Shown here: positions 1 to 8,530 of the stretch, piece by piece | How positions within the stretch are numbered: position 1 is the first letter of the stretch | How the letters are laid out: every line of letters starts with the position of its first letter | Program-made: the position numbers and the translations under genes | Notes under the pieces: generated by a model | Databases searched by the model: none | Seen by the model: the letters and a program-made list of their open reading frames with translations, nothing else | Told to the model about the DNA's origin: nothing | Source: Agrobacterium albertimagni AOL15 | GTDB lineage: Bacteria; Pseudomonadota; Alphaproteobacteria; Rhizobiales; Rhizobiaceae | DNA: 64,000 nt | Direction of reading: 5' to 3' | Assembly (NCBI RefSeq): GCF_000300855.1 | Contig: NZ_ALJF01000003.1 | Span: 248,001 to 312,000 of the forward strand

Positions 1-330
1 CATCCGGGCCGGCGTCGCACCGCGTTCGGCAGCAAGCCGCGCGGCGGTGCCTTCCAGCACACCCCGCAACTCGATGGCATCGATCACCTCCTGCCGGCTG
101 AACGAACGCACAGCGTAACCGCCGGACGGAATGAGCGCGACCAGACCCTCCTGTTCGAGCCGCTGCAAGGCGGCCCGAAGCGGCGTGCGCGACACCGAAA
201 GACGCTCGGCGAGAGCGACTTCCGACAGCCGCTCGCCCGGCTCGATCTCACCCGTCAGGATGAGGTCACGCAGACCGAGCAGCGCCTTGGCTGTCTGCTG
301 TTTCGGCGCGCGTTCGTTATCAGCCGTCAT
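1..330 (-). CDS. GntR-family regulator, FCD/VanR-like, truncated by window edge
   Basis: The first 110 residues of a GntR-family repressor run off the left edge. An N-terminal winged helix covers about residues 15-75, with the family pattern of a GxL..GE.epGerLsE stretch followed by SRTPLRAAL and a wing. The start of an FCD-type ligand domain follows (IDAIELRGVLEGTAARLAAER). The ATG lies 4 bases after the stop of the Rieske oxygenase gene, so both are probably one transcript and the regulator probably controls that oxygenase. VanR of vanillate catabolism is a GntR/FCD protein, which fits. The true ligand cannot be read because the ligand domain is cut off. Confidence 0.88.
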   Translation of the reverse strand, partial: MTADNERAPKQQTAKALLGLRDLILTGEIEPGERLSEVALAERLSVSRTPLRAALQRLEQEGLVALIPSGGYAVRSFSRQEVIDAIELRGVLEGTAARLAAERGATPARM

Positions 331-334
331 GCCA

Positions 335-1396
335 TCACTCCGCAGCGACCGCATGAGGCCCCGCCTGCGGCTTCGTCTCGGCATCGATCATCCGGTCGAT
401 CAGCTTGCGCGCCCACATCGATCCGGCATCGATGTTGAGGTTGTAGAACTGGTGATCGGGATTGGCATCGATCGCCCGCTGCTGGGCTTCGAGCACCTCT
501 TCGTCCTCACGGAAGACACCGGCGACGCCCTCGCGCAGCTCGTGTGTGCGCGCCTGATTGCCGAGGTCGTAGTTGCGGGCAAAGGCCCAGAAGTAGAGAC
601 AGGTCTTGTCCGTTGACGGCGTGATCGTGTTCAGAACATAGCCGTTAACACCCTTGGAACGATCGCCCTGCTTGGCACCCGTACCCGCTTCGGCCACGCC
701 GACGTCGATGGTGACAGTGCACGGTGCTTCGAAGCGGATGATCTGCCAGCGATCGACCTTGCCCGGACGACCAAACTGCTTGCGCCAGAAGGGCGGCGGG
801 TCGATGTCTTCCATCCAGCGAGTTATGTAAGCGAAACGATCCGAATGGCTAGATTCAAACGGCGCCTCGGCAACGGCGCGATTGCCGATCGACGAGCCAT
901 GGACGAAGGTTTCGTGCGTCAGATCCATCAGATTGTCGACAACAAGACGATAATCGCACTTCACCTCGATAAGCTTGCCATCGGCAGCCCAGTCGGGATC
1001 CTGGTTCCAGTGCATGTCGGGGACGAGTGCGGGATCGGCCAGCGCCGGATCGCCCGGCCAGATCCAGATGAAGCGATGCTTCTCGGCGATCGGATAGGAC
1101 TTCACACAGGCCGACGGATTGATCGTGTCCTGCGACGGCATGTATACACAGCGCCCTGTCTCGTCGAATTCGAGACCGTGATAGCCACAGATGACATTGT
1201 CACCCTCGAGCCGCCCGAGCGACAGCGGCACGAGCCTGTGCCAACAGGCATCGGCGAGCGCGACAGGCGTACCATTTTCCTTGCGGTACAGGACAACCGG
1301 CTTGTTGCAGATCGTCCGCGGCAAAAGCTGACGCTTCAATTCGACGTCATAGGCCGCAGCATACCAGGCATTCAGCGGAAAGGTGGGTTTAGACAT
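335..1396 (-). CDS. VanA-like Rieske aromatic-ring oxygenase (vanillate O-demethylase oxygenase type)
   Basis: Terminal oxygenase of a two-component Rieske non-haem iron system, 353 residues. The [2Fe-2S] ligands are C51-x-H53 and C70-x2-H73. The mononuclear iron site is D158-x2-H161-x4-H166 in an NLMDLTHETFVH stretch typical of the VanA group, whose members demethylate vanillate, dicamba and similar aromatic ethers. The chosen ATG has a GAGGAGGAG ribosome site; an upstream in-frame start would add 24 residues that do not resemble the family. The partner reductase (VanB) is not next to it on the visible side and may lie beyond the left edge. The substrate is inferred from family only. Confidence 0.87.
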   Translation of the reverse strand: MSKPTFPLNAWYAAAYDVELKRQLLPRTICNKPVVLYRKENGTPVALADACWHRLVPLSLGRLEGDNVICGYHGLEFDETGRCVYMPSQDTINPSACVKSYPIAEKHRFIWIWPGDPALADPALVPDMHWNQDPDWAADGKLIEVKCDYRLVVDNLMDLTHETFVHGSSIGNRAVAEAPFESSHSDRFAYITRWMEDIDPPPFWRKQFGRPGKVDRWQIIRFEAPCTVTIDVGVAEAGTGAKQGDRSKGVNGYVLNTITPSTDKTCLYFWAFARNYDLGNQARTHELREGVAGVFREDEEVLEAQQRAIDANPDHQFYNLNIDAGSMWARKLIDRMIDAETKPQAGPHAVAAE

Positions 1397-1433
1397 GACA
1401 GCTCCTCCTCTATCGAGCATTAGAGAGCCACAC

Positions 1434-1514
1434 TGTATACATGATGTCAATAACAGCGAGCGAACCACACTGAAATCGCCACCAGTCCCGCCAAAATGGA
1501 GCGGGATGTATACA
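1434..1514. promoter_or_regulatory. Promoter region of the Rieske gene with two TGTATACA palindromes
   Basis: The 8-base palindrome TGTATACA occurs at 1434-1441 and 1507-1514, upstream of the oxygenase start, and once more at 1141-1148 inside the gene. GT-N2-AC is the usual core of GntR/FadR-type operators, so these are candidate sites for the regulator at the left edge. This is inferred from sequence only. Confidence 0.45.
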
Positions 1515-1596
1515 CCAATCTCACGGACGACCTTGCTGCAGACCCCGGAGTGTCCGCGCCTCGACCACCTGCCGAACTCTTCCCAGACTTGTTTTC

Positions 1597-1611
1597 ATCA
1601 GAATTTCTGAT
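1597..1611. promoter_or_regulatory. Inverted repeat upstream of the ArsR-type gene
   Basis: ATCAGAATTTCTGAT is a perfect 7-1-7 inverted repeat about 30 bases before the likely start of the regulator gene. It may be an autoregulatory operator. The half-site differs from the repeats upstream of the arabinofuranosidase gene. Confidence 0.4.
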
Positions 1612-1640
1612 ACGCATTGAGAAATGCAGGGAGACCAAAC

Positions 1641-2561
1641 TTGAGCAGCCGCTTTCTCATGATCACGCCGGAAGACGGCAAGGATGTCCTCAAGAGCCTC
1701 GCCGCGCCGGCGCGGTTGGCGATCCTGGAACTGCTGCATGCCAGAGGCCCTCTGAACGTCAACGAGATTGCCGAAGTGCTGGAACTGCCGCAATCGACCA
1801 CATCCACACACCTCAACCAGATGGAGGATGCCGGGCTGATCCGCACCGAGGTTCAGAAGGCACGCAAGGGCAGCCAGAAGATCTGCCATGCCGTTCACGA
1901 CGAGATCGTCCTCACCTTCACGCGCCCGAATGAAGCGACGGACGAGGCAATCGAGGTCTCCATGCCGGTCGGCCTTTACAGCGGCTACGACATCTACGCC
2001 CCCTGCGGCATGTGCGGCCCAGACGCCATTATCGGCTACCTCGATAGCCCCGACACCTTCCTGTCTCCGGACCGCATGAAGGCTGGCCTGCTCTGGTTTA
2101 CGCGCGGCTATGTCGACTATCAGTTTCCCAACAATGCCAGGATCAAGGGCGCACCCATCCGGGAACTTGAGCTGCTCATGGAGCTCTCCTCGGAGGTACC
2201 CGGCACCTCCGAAAACTGGCCGTCCGACATCACCGTCTCGATCAATGGCAAGGCAGTCGCGATCTGGACCTCACCCGGCGACTTCGGCGATCGGCGGGGC
2301 AAGTTCACACCGGATTGGTGGAAACTGCGCGGCAGCCAATATGGCGTTTTGAAAAGCTTCCGGGTGACGGACAACGGCACCTTCATCGATGGCATGCGGG
2401 TCTCGGAGACGACACTCGGCGACCTCGAATTGCTCGACCACCGATCGATCCGCGTCCGGATCGAAGTGCCGGAAACAGCTGAACATCCAGGCGGAATCAA
2501 TATCTTCGGCCGCGGATTTGGCAATTACGACCAGGACATCGTCCTGCGCATCAAAACCTGA
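1641..2561 (+). CDS. ArsR-type winged-helix regulator with large C-terminal domain
   Basis: About 306 residues. Residues 10-80 form an ArsR-like winged helix (DVLKSLAAPARLAILELL, then LPQSTTSTHLNQMEDAGLI as recognition helix). The remaining 220 residues are a beta-rich domain that includes a CGMCGP stretch and a GDFGDRRGKFTPDWW stretch. The family is known from rhizobial and firmicute sugar loci, and I know no fixed ligand. The start is uncertain: TTG 1641 has a well-placed AGGGAG and gives the usual short N-terminus before the ITP stretch; ATG 1659 is the alternative. It directly precedes the arabinofuranosidase/ABC operon and probably regulates it, through the repeats at 2616-2657. Confidence 0.82.
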   Translation: MSSRFLMITPEDGKDVLKSLAAPARLAILELLHARGPLNVNEIAEVLELPQSTTSTHLNQMEDAGLIRTEVQKARKGSQKICHAVHDEIVLTFTRPNEATDEAIEVSMPVGLYSGYDIYAPCGMCGPDAIIGYLDSPDTFLSPDRMKAGLLWFTRGYVDYQFPNNARIKGAPIRELELLMELSSEVPGTSENWPSDITVSINGKAVAIWTSPGDFGDRRGKFTPDWWKLRGSQYGVLKSFRVTDNGTFIDGMRVSETTLGDLELLDHRSIRVRIEVPETAEHPGGINIFGRGFGNYDQDIVLRIKT

Positions 2562-2615
2562 TCACAATTGATTTTCCCGTCGATTTTGCCGGATTGACCT
2601 CCGGTCGATCCCGTG

Positions 2616-2657
2616 TATCATATCCTCAATTATGATAGATATCCGAAAAACGGATAT
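2616..2657. promoter_or_regulatory. Two adjacent inverted repeats in front of the arabinofuranosidase operon
   Basis: TATCATA-N8-TATGATA (2616-2637) is followed by ATATCCG-AAAAA-CGGATAT (2639-2657). Both arms match perfectly and the second ends 4 bases before the GGAGG of the glycosidase gene. This is the expected position for a repressor, most likely the ArsR-type protein encoded upstream. Confidence 0.6.
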
Positions 2658-2674
2658 ATTTGGAGGAAATGCAC

Positions 2675-4183
2675 ATGCGGGCTGTCGGCACCGTTCACCG
2701 CGATTACAAGATCAGCACGATCGATCCACGTCTATATGGCTCCTTCGTCGAGCATCTCGGTCGCGCGGTCTACACCGGCATCTATGAGCCCGATCACCCG
2801 ACCGCCGACGAAAACGGTATGCGTCAGGACGTGATCGATCTGGTGCGTGAACTGGATGTGCCCGTCGTACGCTATCCCGGCGGCAACTTCGTCTCGGCCT
2901 ACAACTGGGAAGACGGCATCGGACCGAAGGAAGAGCGCCCTGTTCGCCTCGACCTCGCCTGGCACACTTCGGAATCCAACCAGGTTGGCATTCACGAATT
3001 TGCCGACTGGGCCAAGGCCGCCAATACCGAGATGATGCTCGCCGTCAATCTCGGCTCGCGTGGCCTCGACGAAGCCCGTGCCTTCCTCGAATACGTCAAT
3101 CACCCCGGCGGCAGCTACTGGTCGGATCTGCGCCGCAAGAACGGTCGCGAAGAGCCATGGAACGTCAAGCTGTGGTGCCTCGGCAACGAGATGGACGGCC
3201 CCTGGCAGATCGGTCAGAAGACCGCCGAGGAATATGGTCGGGTCGCCTTCGAGACGGCCAAAGCCATGCGCGCATTCGACAAGTCGATCGAGCTTGTGGT
3301 CTGCGGTTCCTCTTCCCCGAAGATGCCGACCTATCCAGCCTGGGAGGCGACCGTCCTCGACTATACCTATGACAGCGTCGACTACATCAGCCTCCACATG
3401 TATTTCGAGAACCACGCTGGCGACACCGCCGCCTATCTGGCGCAGAACGCCCGCCTCGACGATTACATCGAAACCATCGCTTCGGTGATCAAGGTGACCA
3501 AGGCGAAGAAGCGCTCGAAGAAGGATGTCTATATCAGCTTCGACGAGTGGAACGTTTGGTATCATTCCAACGAGGCTGACCGGAAGGTGCTCGAGGGCCG
3601 TGATGGCTGGCCGCATGCACCGGAGCTGCTGGAAGACATCTACAATTTCGAAGACGTTTTGCAGGTCGGCTGCATCCTCAACACCTTCATTCGTCGCGCA
3701 GACGTGGTGAAGGTCGGCTGCCTCGCCCAGCTGGTCAACGTTATCGCCCCGATCATGACCGTGCCCGGTGGCCCGGCCTGGCGCCAGACGACCTACTACC
3801 CCTACCTGTTTGCCTCGCGCTACGGACGCGGCACCTCCTACCAGCTGTCGATCGACTGCCCTGCTTATTCGACCGACTTCGCCGAGGCCGTTCCCTATCT
3901 CGACGTCTCGGCAGTGGAGAGCGACACCGACGGCGCGCTGACCCTCTTCATCGTCAACCGCCACGAGACCGACGCCATCGCTCTCGATGTCGCGCTCGAA
4001 GGCTTCGGCGACCGGAAGGTGATCATGGACAAGGTGATCGCAGGCCACGCGCTGAAGGCGGTGAACGGTCCGGACCAGCAACCCGTGGCGCCTGTGGACG
4101 GCAGCGGGGTCACCATTGAAAGCGGACGCCTCACGGGAGAGATCGCGCCGCTCAGCTACCGGATGATCCGGCTGGGCCAGTAA
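2675..4183 (+). CDS. abfA: Alpha-L-arabinofuranosidase, GH51
   Basis: Retaining glycosidase that releases terminal L-arabinofuranose from arabino-oligosaccharides, 502 residues, the normal GH51 length. The acid/base Glu is E172 in CLGNEMDGPW and the nucleophile is E291 in SFDEWNVWY. The barrel is followed by a C-terminal beta domain. No signal peptide is present, so it acts in the cytoplasm on imported oligosaccharides. ATG 2675 is chosen because GGAGG lies 8 bases upstream; in-frame TTG 2660 and ATG 2669 are less well placed. It is the first gene of an operon with a complete sugar ABC importer. Confidence 0.95.
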   Translation: MRAVGTVHRDYKISTIDPRLYGSFVEHLGRAVYTGIYEPDHPTADENGMRQDVIDLVRELDVPVVRYPGGNFVSAYNWEDGIGPKEERPVRLDLAWHTSESNQVGIHEFADWAKAANTEMMLAVNLGSRGLDEARAFLEYVNHPGGSYWSDLRRKNGREEPWNVKLWCLGNEMDGPWQIGQKTAEEYGRVAFETAKAMRAFDKSIELVVCGSSSPKMPTYPAWEATVLDYTYDSVDYISLHMYFENHAGDTAAYLAQNARLDDYIETIASVIKVTKAKKRSKKDVYISFDEWNVWYHSNEADRKVLEGRDGWPHAPELLEDIYNFEDVLQVGCILNTFIRRADVVKVGCLAQLVNVIAPIMTVPGGPAWRQTTYYPYLFASRYGRGTSYQLSIDCPAYSTDFAEAVPYLDVSAVESDTDGALTLFIVNRHETDAIALDVALEGFGDRKVIMDKVIAGHALKAVNGPDQQPVAPVDGSGVTIESGRLTGEIAPLSYRMIRLGQ

Positions 4184-4209
4184 CCAATCGACGACGGGGA
4201 GGAGAAACC

Positions 4210-5307
4210 ATGTCGGCTTCGATTGAAATTGACAACGTCACCAAGCGCTACGGCGCACTGACCGTGCTCGAGGACATTTCGCTGTCCATCGAGGCCGGTG
4301 AATTCGTGGTCTTCCTAGGCCCTTCGGGTTGCGGCAAGTCGACCCTGCTCCGCATGATCGCGGGCCTGGAAGACGTCACAGGCGGCACCATCTCGGTGGC
4401 TGGACAGCGCGTCGACACCCGGCCGCCAGGCAAACGCGGGGTCGCCATGGTCTTCCAGTCTTATGCGCTCTACCCGCATATGACCGTGAAGCAGAACATG
4501 TCCTTCGGGCTCGAAAACATCGGCATGGCCAAGGGCGAGATCGAAAGCCGCGTGCTCGCCGCCGCCGAGACGCTTGAAATCGGCCACCTGCTCGACCGAA
4601 AGCCACAAAAGCTCTCGGGCGGCCAGCGCCAACGCGTCGCCATCGGCCGCGCCATCGTCAAGGAACCCAAGGCATTCCTGTTCGACGAGCCATTGTCGAA
4701 CCTCGACGCTGCCTTGCGTGGCCGCACTCGTCTTGAGCTTGCGCAACTCCACCACCGCCTCGGCTCGACGATGATCTTCGTCACCCACGACCAGGTGGAA
4801 GCGATGACGCTTGCCGACCGGATCGTCATCATGAACGCCCGCAAGATCGAACAGATCGGCACGCCGATGGATGTCTATCAGCGTCCGGCGAGCAAGTTCG
4901 TTGCGAGCTTCATCGGCTCTCCTGCCATGAACTTCCTGCCCGTTACCGCCTGGCAGAAAAGCGCGACGGGCCTTGCCGTGAGCACGGCGGGCCTTGGAAC
5001 GGTGGAAACAGGCTTCCACATGCCCCTTGGCTCCAGTTCAGAGGGCGCCACGCTCGGCATTCGTGCCGAGGATATCCGCGTGGTGACCGACGGGACCGCC
5101 GGTGAACCGCTGACGGCCGAGGTGGTCGAGCGTCTTGGCGATCGAACCCTTGTCTATGGCGTCCTCGACGATGGCAGCAAGCTTGTTGTGGAAGCAGACG
5201 GCCGCTCCCTGATCAAGGCCGGAGACCGGGTCATGGTCTCGGCCGATCCGAATGCCTTCCACCTCTTCGGCGCCGACGGCAGCGCCTATCGCCGGGAAGG
5301 GGAGTGA
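4210..5307 (+). CDS. Sugar ABC transporter ATPase, UgpC/MalK type
   Basis: Cytoplasmic ATPase of a carbohydrate importer, 365 residues. It has Walker A GPSGCGKST (37-45), signature LSGGQRQR, Walker B FLFDEPLSNLDAAL with its D-loop, and the switch His in VTHDQVEAM. The last 120 residues are the TOBE/regulatory domain typical of MalK and UgpC proteins. The ATG has a strong GGAGGAG site. It lies 26 bases after the arabinofuranosidase gene and 1 base before the first permease gene. The cargo is presumably arabinofuranosyl oligosaccharides, inferred from its neighbour. Confidence 0.95.
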   Translation: MSASIEIDNVTKRYGALTVLEDISLSIEAGEFVVFLGPSGCGKSTLLRMIAGLEDVTGGTISVAGQRVDTRPPGKRGVAMVFQSYALYPHMTVKQNMSFGLENIGMAKGEIESRVLAAAETLEIGHLLDRKPQKLSGGQRQRVAIGRAIVKEPKAFLFDEPLSNLDAALRGRTRLELAQLHHRLGSTMIFVTHDQVEAMTLADRIVIMNARKIEQIGTPMDVYQRPASKFVASFIGSPAMNFLPVTAWQKSATGLAVSTAGLGTVETGFHMPLGSSSEGATLGIRAEDIRVVTDGTAGEPLTAEVVERLGDRTLVYGVLDDGSKLVVEADGRSLIKAGDRVMVSADPNAFHLFGADGSAYRREGE

Positions 5308-5308
5308 C

Positions 5309-6190
5309 ATGGCCGAGAGCTATCGCCGCAGTCAGTGGAGCCATGGGCTCTTCATCCTGCCTTACCTGCTGGTCTTCCTCGCCCTTCTCGTTTTTCCCCT
5401 CTTCTGGGGCATGTGGCTCAGCCTGCACAAGGTCGATCTGTTCGGTCCGGGGCGCTTCGTCGGGCTGACCAATTACTTCCGGGTCGCCGGCGACGCCGTC
5501 TTCCTGCAGGCCCTGCGCAATACCATCGTCTTCGTGCTGGTCAGCGTGCCGACACTCGTTGCCCTCGGCCTGTTTCTGGCGCTCGCGCTCAACAGGACGA
5601 CGCGCACCACCAGTTTCTTCAGAGGTCTCTTCTTCTCCTCCTCGGTGCTATCGGTCACGATCGTGACCCTGATCTGGCGCTTCGTCTTCATCCCCGGAGA
5701 TGGCTTGCTGTCCGTACTCTTCACGGAGGCGGGCATCGACCAGATCAACTTCATCTCGACGAGGGGCTGGTCGCTGTTTGCCGTCGGTGTCGCGACCGTC
5801 TGGTGGTGCGTCGGCCTGCCGATGATGCTTTTTCTGGCAGCACTGCAGCAGGTCCCGAAGGATCTCTATGAAGCAGCCGCCCTCGACAATGCCGGACCCT
5901 GGCGGGTCCTGACACGGATCACCCTGCCGTCGATCGCACGCACCATCATGCTGGTCACGATCATCCAGATCGTCTTCCAGTTCCAGCTTTTCGGACAGGC
6001 GCAGCTGATGACCAATGGCGGCCCGAACGGATCCTCTCGTCCGCTGGTCATGTATATCTACGAGGTCGGTTTCGTCCGCTGGGATGTCGGTCGTGCGGCA
6101 GCAGCGTCGCAATACCTCTTCCTGATCATCCTCGTGGCCGCGATGGCGCAATACATCGTGTCCTCGCGCAAGACGGAGGACGGCGCATGA
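5309..6190 (+). CDS. Sugar ABC transporter permease, MalF type
   Basis: Inner-membrane permease of 293 residues with six hydrophobic segments. The cytoplasmic EAA loop that contacts the ATPase is visible as LYEAAALDNAGPWRVLTRITLPSI. The ATG follows GAAGGGGAG and almost abuts the ATPase stop; a longer reading from further upstream would only add translated ATPase sequence in another frame. It overlaps the next permease by 4 bases, so the two are translationally coupled and form the heterodimeric channel. Confidence 0.94.
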   Translation: MAESYRRSQWSHGLFILPYLLVFLALLVFPLFWGMWLSLHKVDLFGPGRFVGLTNYFRVAGDAVFLQALRNTIVFVLVSVPTLVALGLFLALALNRTTRTTSFFRGLFFSSSVLSVTIVTLIWRFVFIPGDGLLSVLFTEAGIDQINFISTRGWSLFAVGVATVWWCVGLPMMLFLAALQQVPKDLYEAAALDNAGPWRVLTRITLPSIARTIMLVTIIQIVFQFQLFGQAQLMTNGGPNGSSRPLVMYIYEVGFVRWDVGRAAAASQYLFLIILVAAMAQYIVSSRKTEDGA

Positions 6191-7038
6191 CCGCCCGAGA
6201 CGACACATACAAGCCGGAAGTGCTGACGACCTACCGGCCGTTGCTTTGGGGCGCAGCCCTCCTGTCGGTCGTCATGATGGCGCCGGTGGCCTGGCTGATC
6301 GGCCTGTCGATCAAGAGCAACCAGGAACTGATGGTCGGCACGGACTCGGTTTTCCGTGCGCCCTACACGGTCGCCAACTACCTGAATATCTGGCATTCCT
6401 CGCAGGTCTTCGGCTGGTTCTTCAACAGCCTCGTCGTGGCCAGCGGTCAGACCCTGCTGGTTCTGGTGCTGTCGTCGCTTGCTGGCTACGGATTTGCACG
6501 GCTCGAATTCCCCTTCCGGCGGACGCTGTTCATCATCGTCCTCTTCGGCCTCGCAGTGCCCGAACAGGCGGTCATCATCGCCCGCCACCAGATGTTCAAC
6601 TGGTTCGGCCTGCACAACACCTATATCGGCCTGATGCTGCCGGGCCTGTCGGGCGCATTCGGTGTCTTCCTGATGACGCAGTTCTTCCGGGCGATCCCCA
6701 AGGAGATCGACGAGGCGGCCTTGCTCGACAATGCCTCGCAATGGCGGATCTTCTGGAAGGTCATGCTGCCGCAGACCCTGCCTGCACAGGCCACGCTCGG
6801 CATATTCACCTTCCTCGGCGGCTGGAACGACTATTGGTGGCCCCTGATCTCCGCGACCAAGAAGGAAATGTACACCCTGACGGTCGGGCTTGCTTCATCG
6901 CAATCCAACTTTGCCCAGAGCGAGGGCCTGGGCTTTCTCGCGGCCCAGGCGGTCTTCGCCAGCGTTCCGGCTCTGATCGTCTACGTGATCTTCCAGAAAC
7001 ACATCGTCACGGCCGTCTCCGGCGGTGCGGTGAAGTGA
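6187..7038 (+). CDS. Sugar ABC transporter permease, MalG type
   Basis: Second permease subunit, 283 residues, six predicted membrane segments. The EAA loop reads IDEAALLDNASQWRIFWKVMLPQT. It overlaps the preceding permease gene by ATGA. It belongs to the carbohydrate uptake family 1 permeases and would pair with the preceding gene product. Unusually, the binding-protein gene comes last in this operon. Confidence 0.94.
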   Translation: MTARDDTYKPEVLTTYRPLLWGAALLSVVMMAPVAWLIGLSIKSNQELMVGTDSVFRAPYTVANYLNIWHSSQVFGWFFNSLVVASGQTLLVLVLSSLAGYGFARLEFPFRRTLFIIVLFGLAVPEQAVIIARHQMFNWFGLHNTYIGLMLPGLSGAFGVFLMTQFFRAIPKEIDEAALLDNASQWRIFWKVMLPQTLPAQATLGIFTFLGGWNDYWWPLISATKKEMYTLTVGLASSQSNFAQSEGLGFLAAQAVFASVPALIVYVIFQKHIVTAVSGGAVK

Positions 7039-7115
7039 AGCCTACCCGGCCGGAGAGGAGCCGGCCGGCTTTAGTCCAACAGGGCCAAGAGCCCGACACA
7101 AGGGAGTGAGACACG

Positions 7116-8426
7116 ATGAAAAAGATTCTGATGACCACCGTCGCGATCGCTGCGCTGGGCTACGGCGCCTCGGCGCAGGCGCAGACGACGATCGAGCTGC
7201 AACGCTTCTTCGGCGCCTGCGAGGCGGAATACGGCAACGTAACCGACGTATCGGCCGCTGTCGGCGAATGCGGTATCATCACCGCGCTCGTCAACAAGTT
7301 CGAAGCCGATAATCCGGATATTGACGTCAACATCACCACGGTCGAATGGCCGGGCTACGACCAGCTGAACGCACAGCTCGCATCCGGTGCAGCACCCGAC
7401 GTCGTCTCCATGCATTACTCGGCAATCTCCGACTACCAGAGCCGCGGCCTGATCGAGCCAATCGACGAAGTCCTGGCCGCTCAGGGCGTGTCGCCGGAGA
7501 ACTTCACCGATGCCGGCCGCAACGGCGTCACCAAGGACGGCCAGCTGTTCGGCCTGCCCTTCGACAACTGGACCATGCTCTTCCACGTCAACCTGAACCT
7601 GATGAAGGAAGCAGGCCTCGTCAATGCAGACGGCACCCCGATGCTGCCGACATCGGCGGAAGAGCTGATTTCGCAGGGCAAGCAGTTCACCGAGAAAACC
7701 GGCAAGCCCTATCTCATCCAGATCATGGCCAACGAGACGGCCTCCTATGCCCGCATTCTCTACACCCTGCTGCAGCAGCAGAACTCCGACTTCTTCTCCG
7801 ATCCGACTGCCATCAAGCTGAACACACCGGAAGCCAAGGCCGCCGTCGAGCTGATGAAGGCGACCAAGGATGAAGGCATCTCCACCACCGGTCTCGACTA
7901 TGCGGCCGCCGTCTCCGGCTTCGCCAACGGGGCGGGCGGGATCGCCGTCAACGGCACTTGGCTGATCGGCGATTATGTTGCCCAATCCGAGAAGGAAGGC
8001 ACGGCGCTCTCGAACGGTTACACAGTCTATCCCGTTCCGCAGCTCTTCCCGGCACAAGACAGCACCTATGCAGACGGCCACAGCTGGGTGATGCCGAAAA
8101 AGGACCGCACACCAGAGCAGGTGGACGCGATCGGCAAGCTCTTCAAGTTCCTGTCGGACAACGACTTCCAGTGGGCCCGCACCGGCCACCTGCCGGCTTC
8201 CAAGGCAGTCTTCGACATGGACGAGTTCAAGTCCCTGCCCCATCGCGAGAACATCGCGAAGATTGCTGACACCGGCCGGTCGCTGCCCGCTGAAGTTCAG
8301 CGCCAGTTCCCGATCCAGGACATCATTGGCGAGGAAATCGGCGCTGCCGTCAACGGCGACAAGTCGGTCGACGAAGCGCTCGCTTCGGCAGAAAGCCGTG
8401 TCAACGAACTGCTCGGCGACCTCTGA
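7116..8426 (+). CDS. Periplasmic sugar-binding protein of the arabinoside importer
   Basis: Family 1 extracellular solute-binding protein, 436 residues. A signal peptide with a KK n-region and a short hydrophobic core ends near ASAQA|Q (about residue 22). The mature protein begins with a TTIELQRFFGACEAEYG stretch whose two early cysteines might form a disulphide. A GGAG-type site precedes the ATG. A strong terminator closes the operon 35 bases downstream. By context it should bind arabinofuranosyl oligosaccharides, which is not provable from sequence. Confidence 0.93.
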   Translation: MKKILMTTVAIAALGYGASAQAQTTIELQRFFGACEAEYGNVTDVSAAVGECGIITALVNKFEADNPDIDVNITTVEWPGYDQLNAQLASGAAPDVVSMHYSAISDYQSRGLIEPIDEVLAAQGVSPENFTDAGRNGVTKDGQLFGLPFDNWTMLFHVNLNLMKEAGLVNADGTPMLPTSAEELISQGKQFTEKTGKPYLIQIMANETASYARILYTLLQQQNSDFFSDPTAIKLNTPEAKAAVELMKATKDEGISTTGLDYAAAVSGFANGAGGIAVNGTWLIGDYVAQSEKEGTALSNGYTVYPVPQLFPAQDSTYADGHSWVMPKKDRTPEQVDAIGKLFKFLSDNDFQWARTGHLPASKAVFDMDEFKSLPHRENIAKIADTGRSLPAEVQRQFPIQDIIGEEIGAAVNGDKSVDEALASAESRVNELLGDL

Positions 8427-8460
8427 TCCCAGCCCGACTCCCCAAGGCCTCCCTGGCCTG

Positions 8461-8491
8461 CCTCGCGCACTTCGGTGTGCGGGGCTTTTTT
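8461..8491 (+). terminator. Rho-independent terminator of the arabinoside operon
   Basis: A 10-base-pair stem (8461-8470 with 8475-8484, two G-T pairs) with a TTCG tetraloop is followed by CTTTTTT. It lies 35 bases after the binding-protein stop codon. Reverse-strand transcription from the flavoprotein gene ends just beyond it. Confidence 0.9.
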
Positions 8492-8530
8492 GACGATCAG
8501 AACAGCCCACCTGCAGCTGACGGAGCGCGA

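Noticed and set aside
2732-4081. Long open frame of 449 codons on the minus strand opposite the arabinofuranosidase
   Set aside because: It is the antisense shadow of a gene with clear GH51 catalytic residues; its translation has no domain and typical shadow composition in GC-rich DNA.
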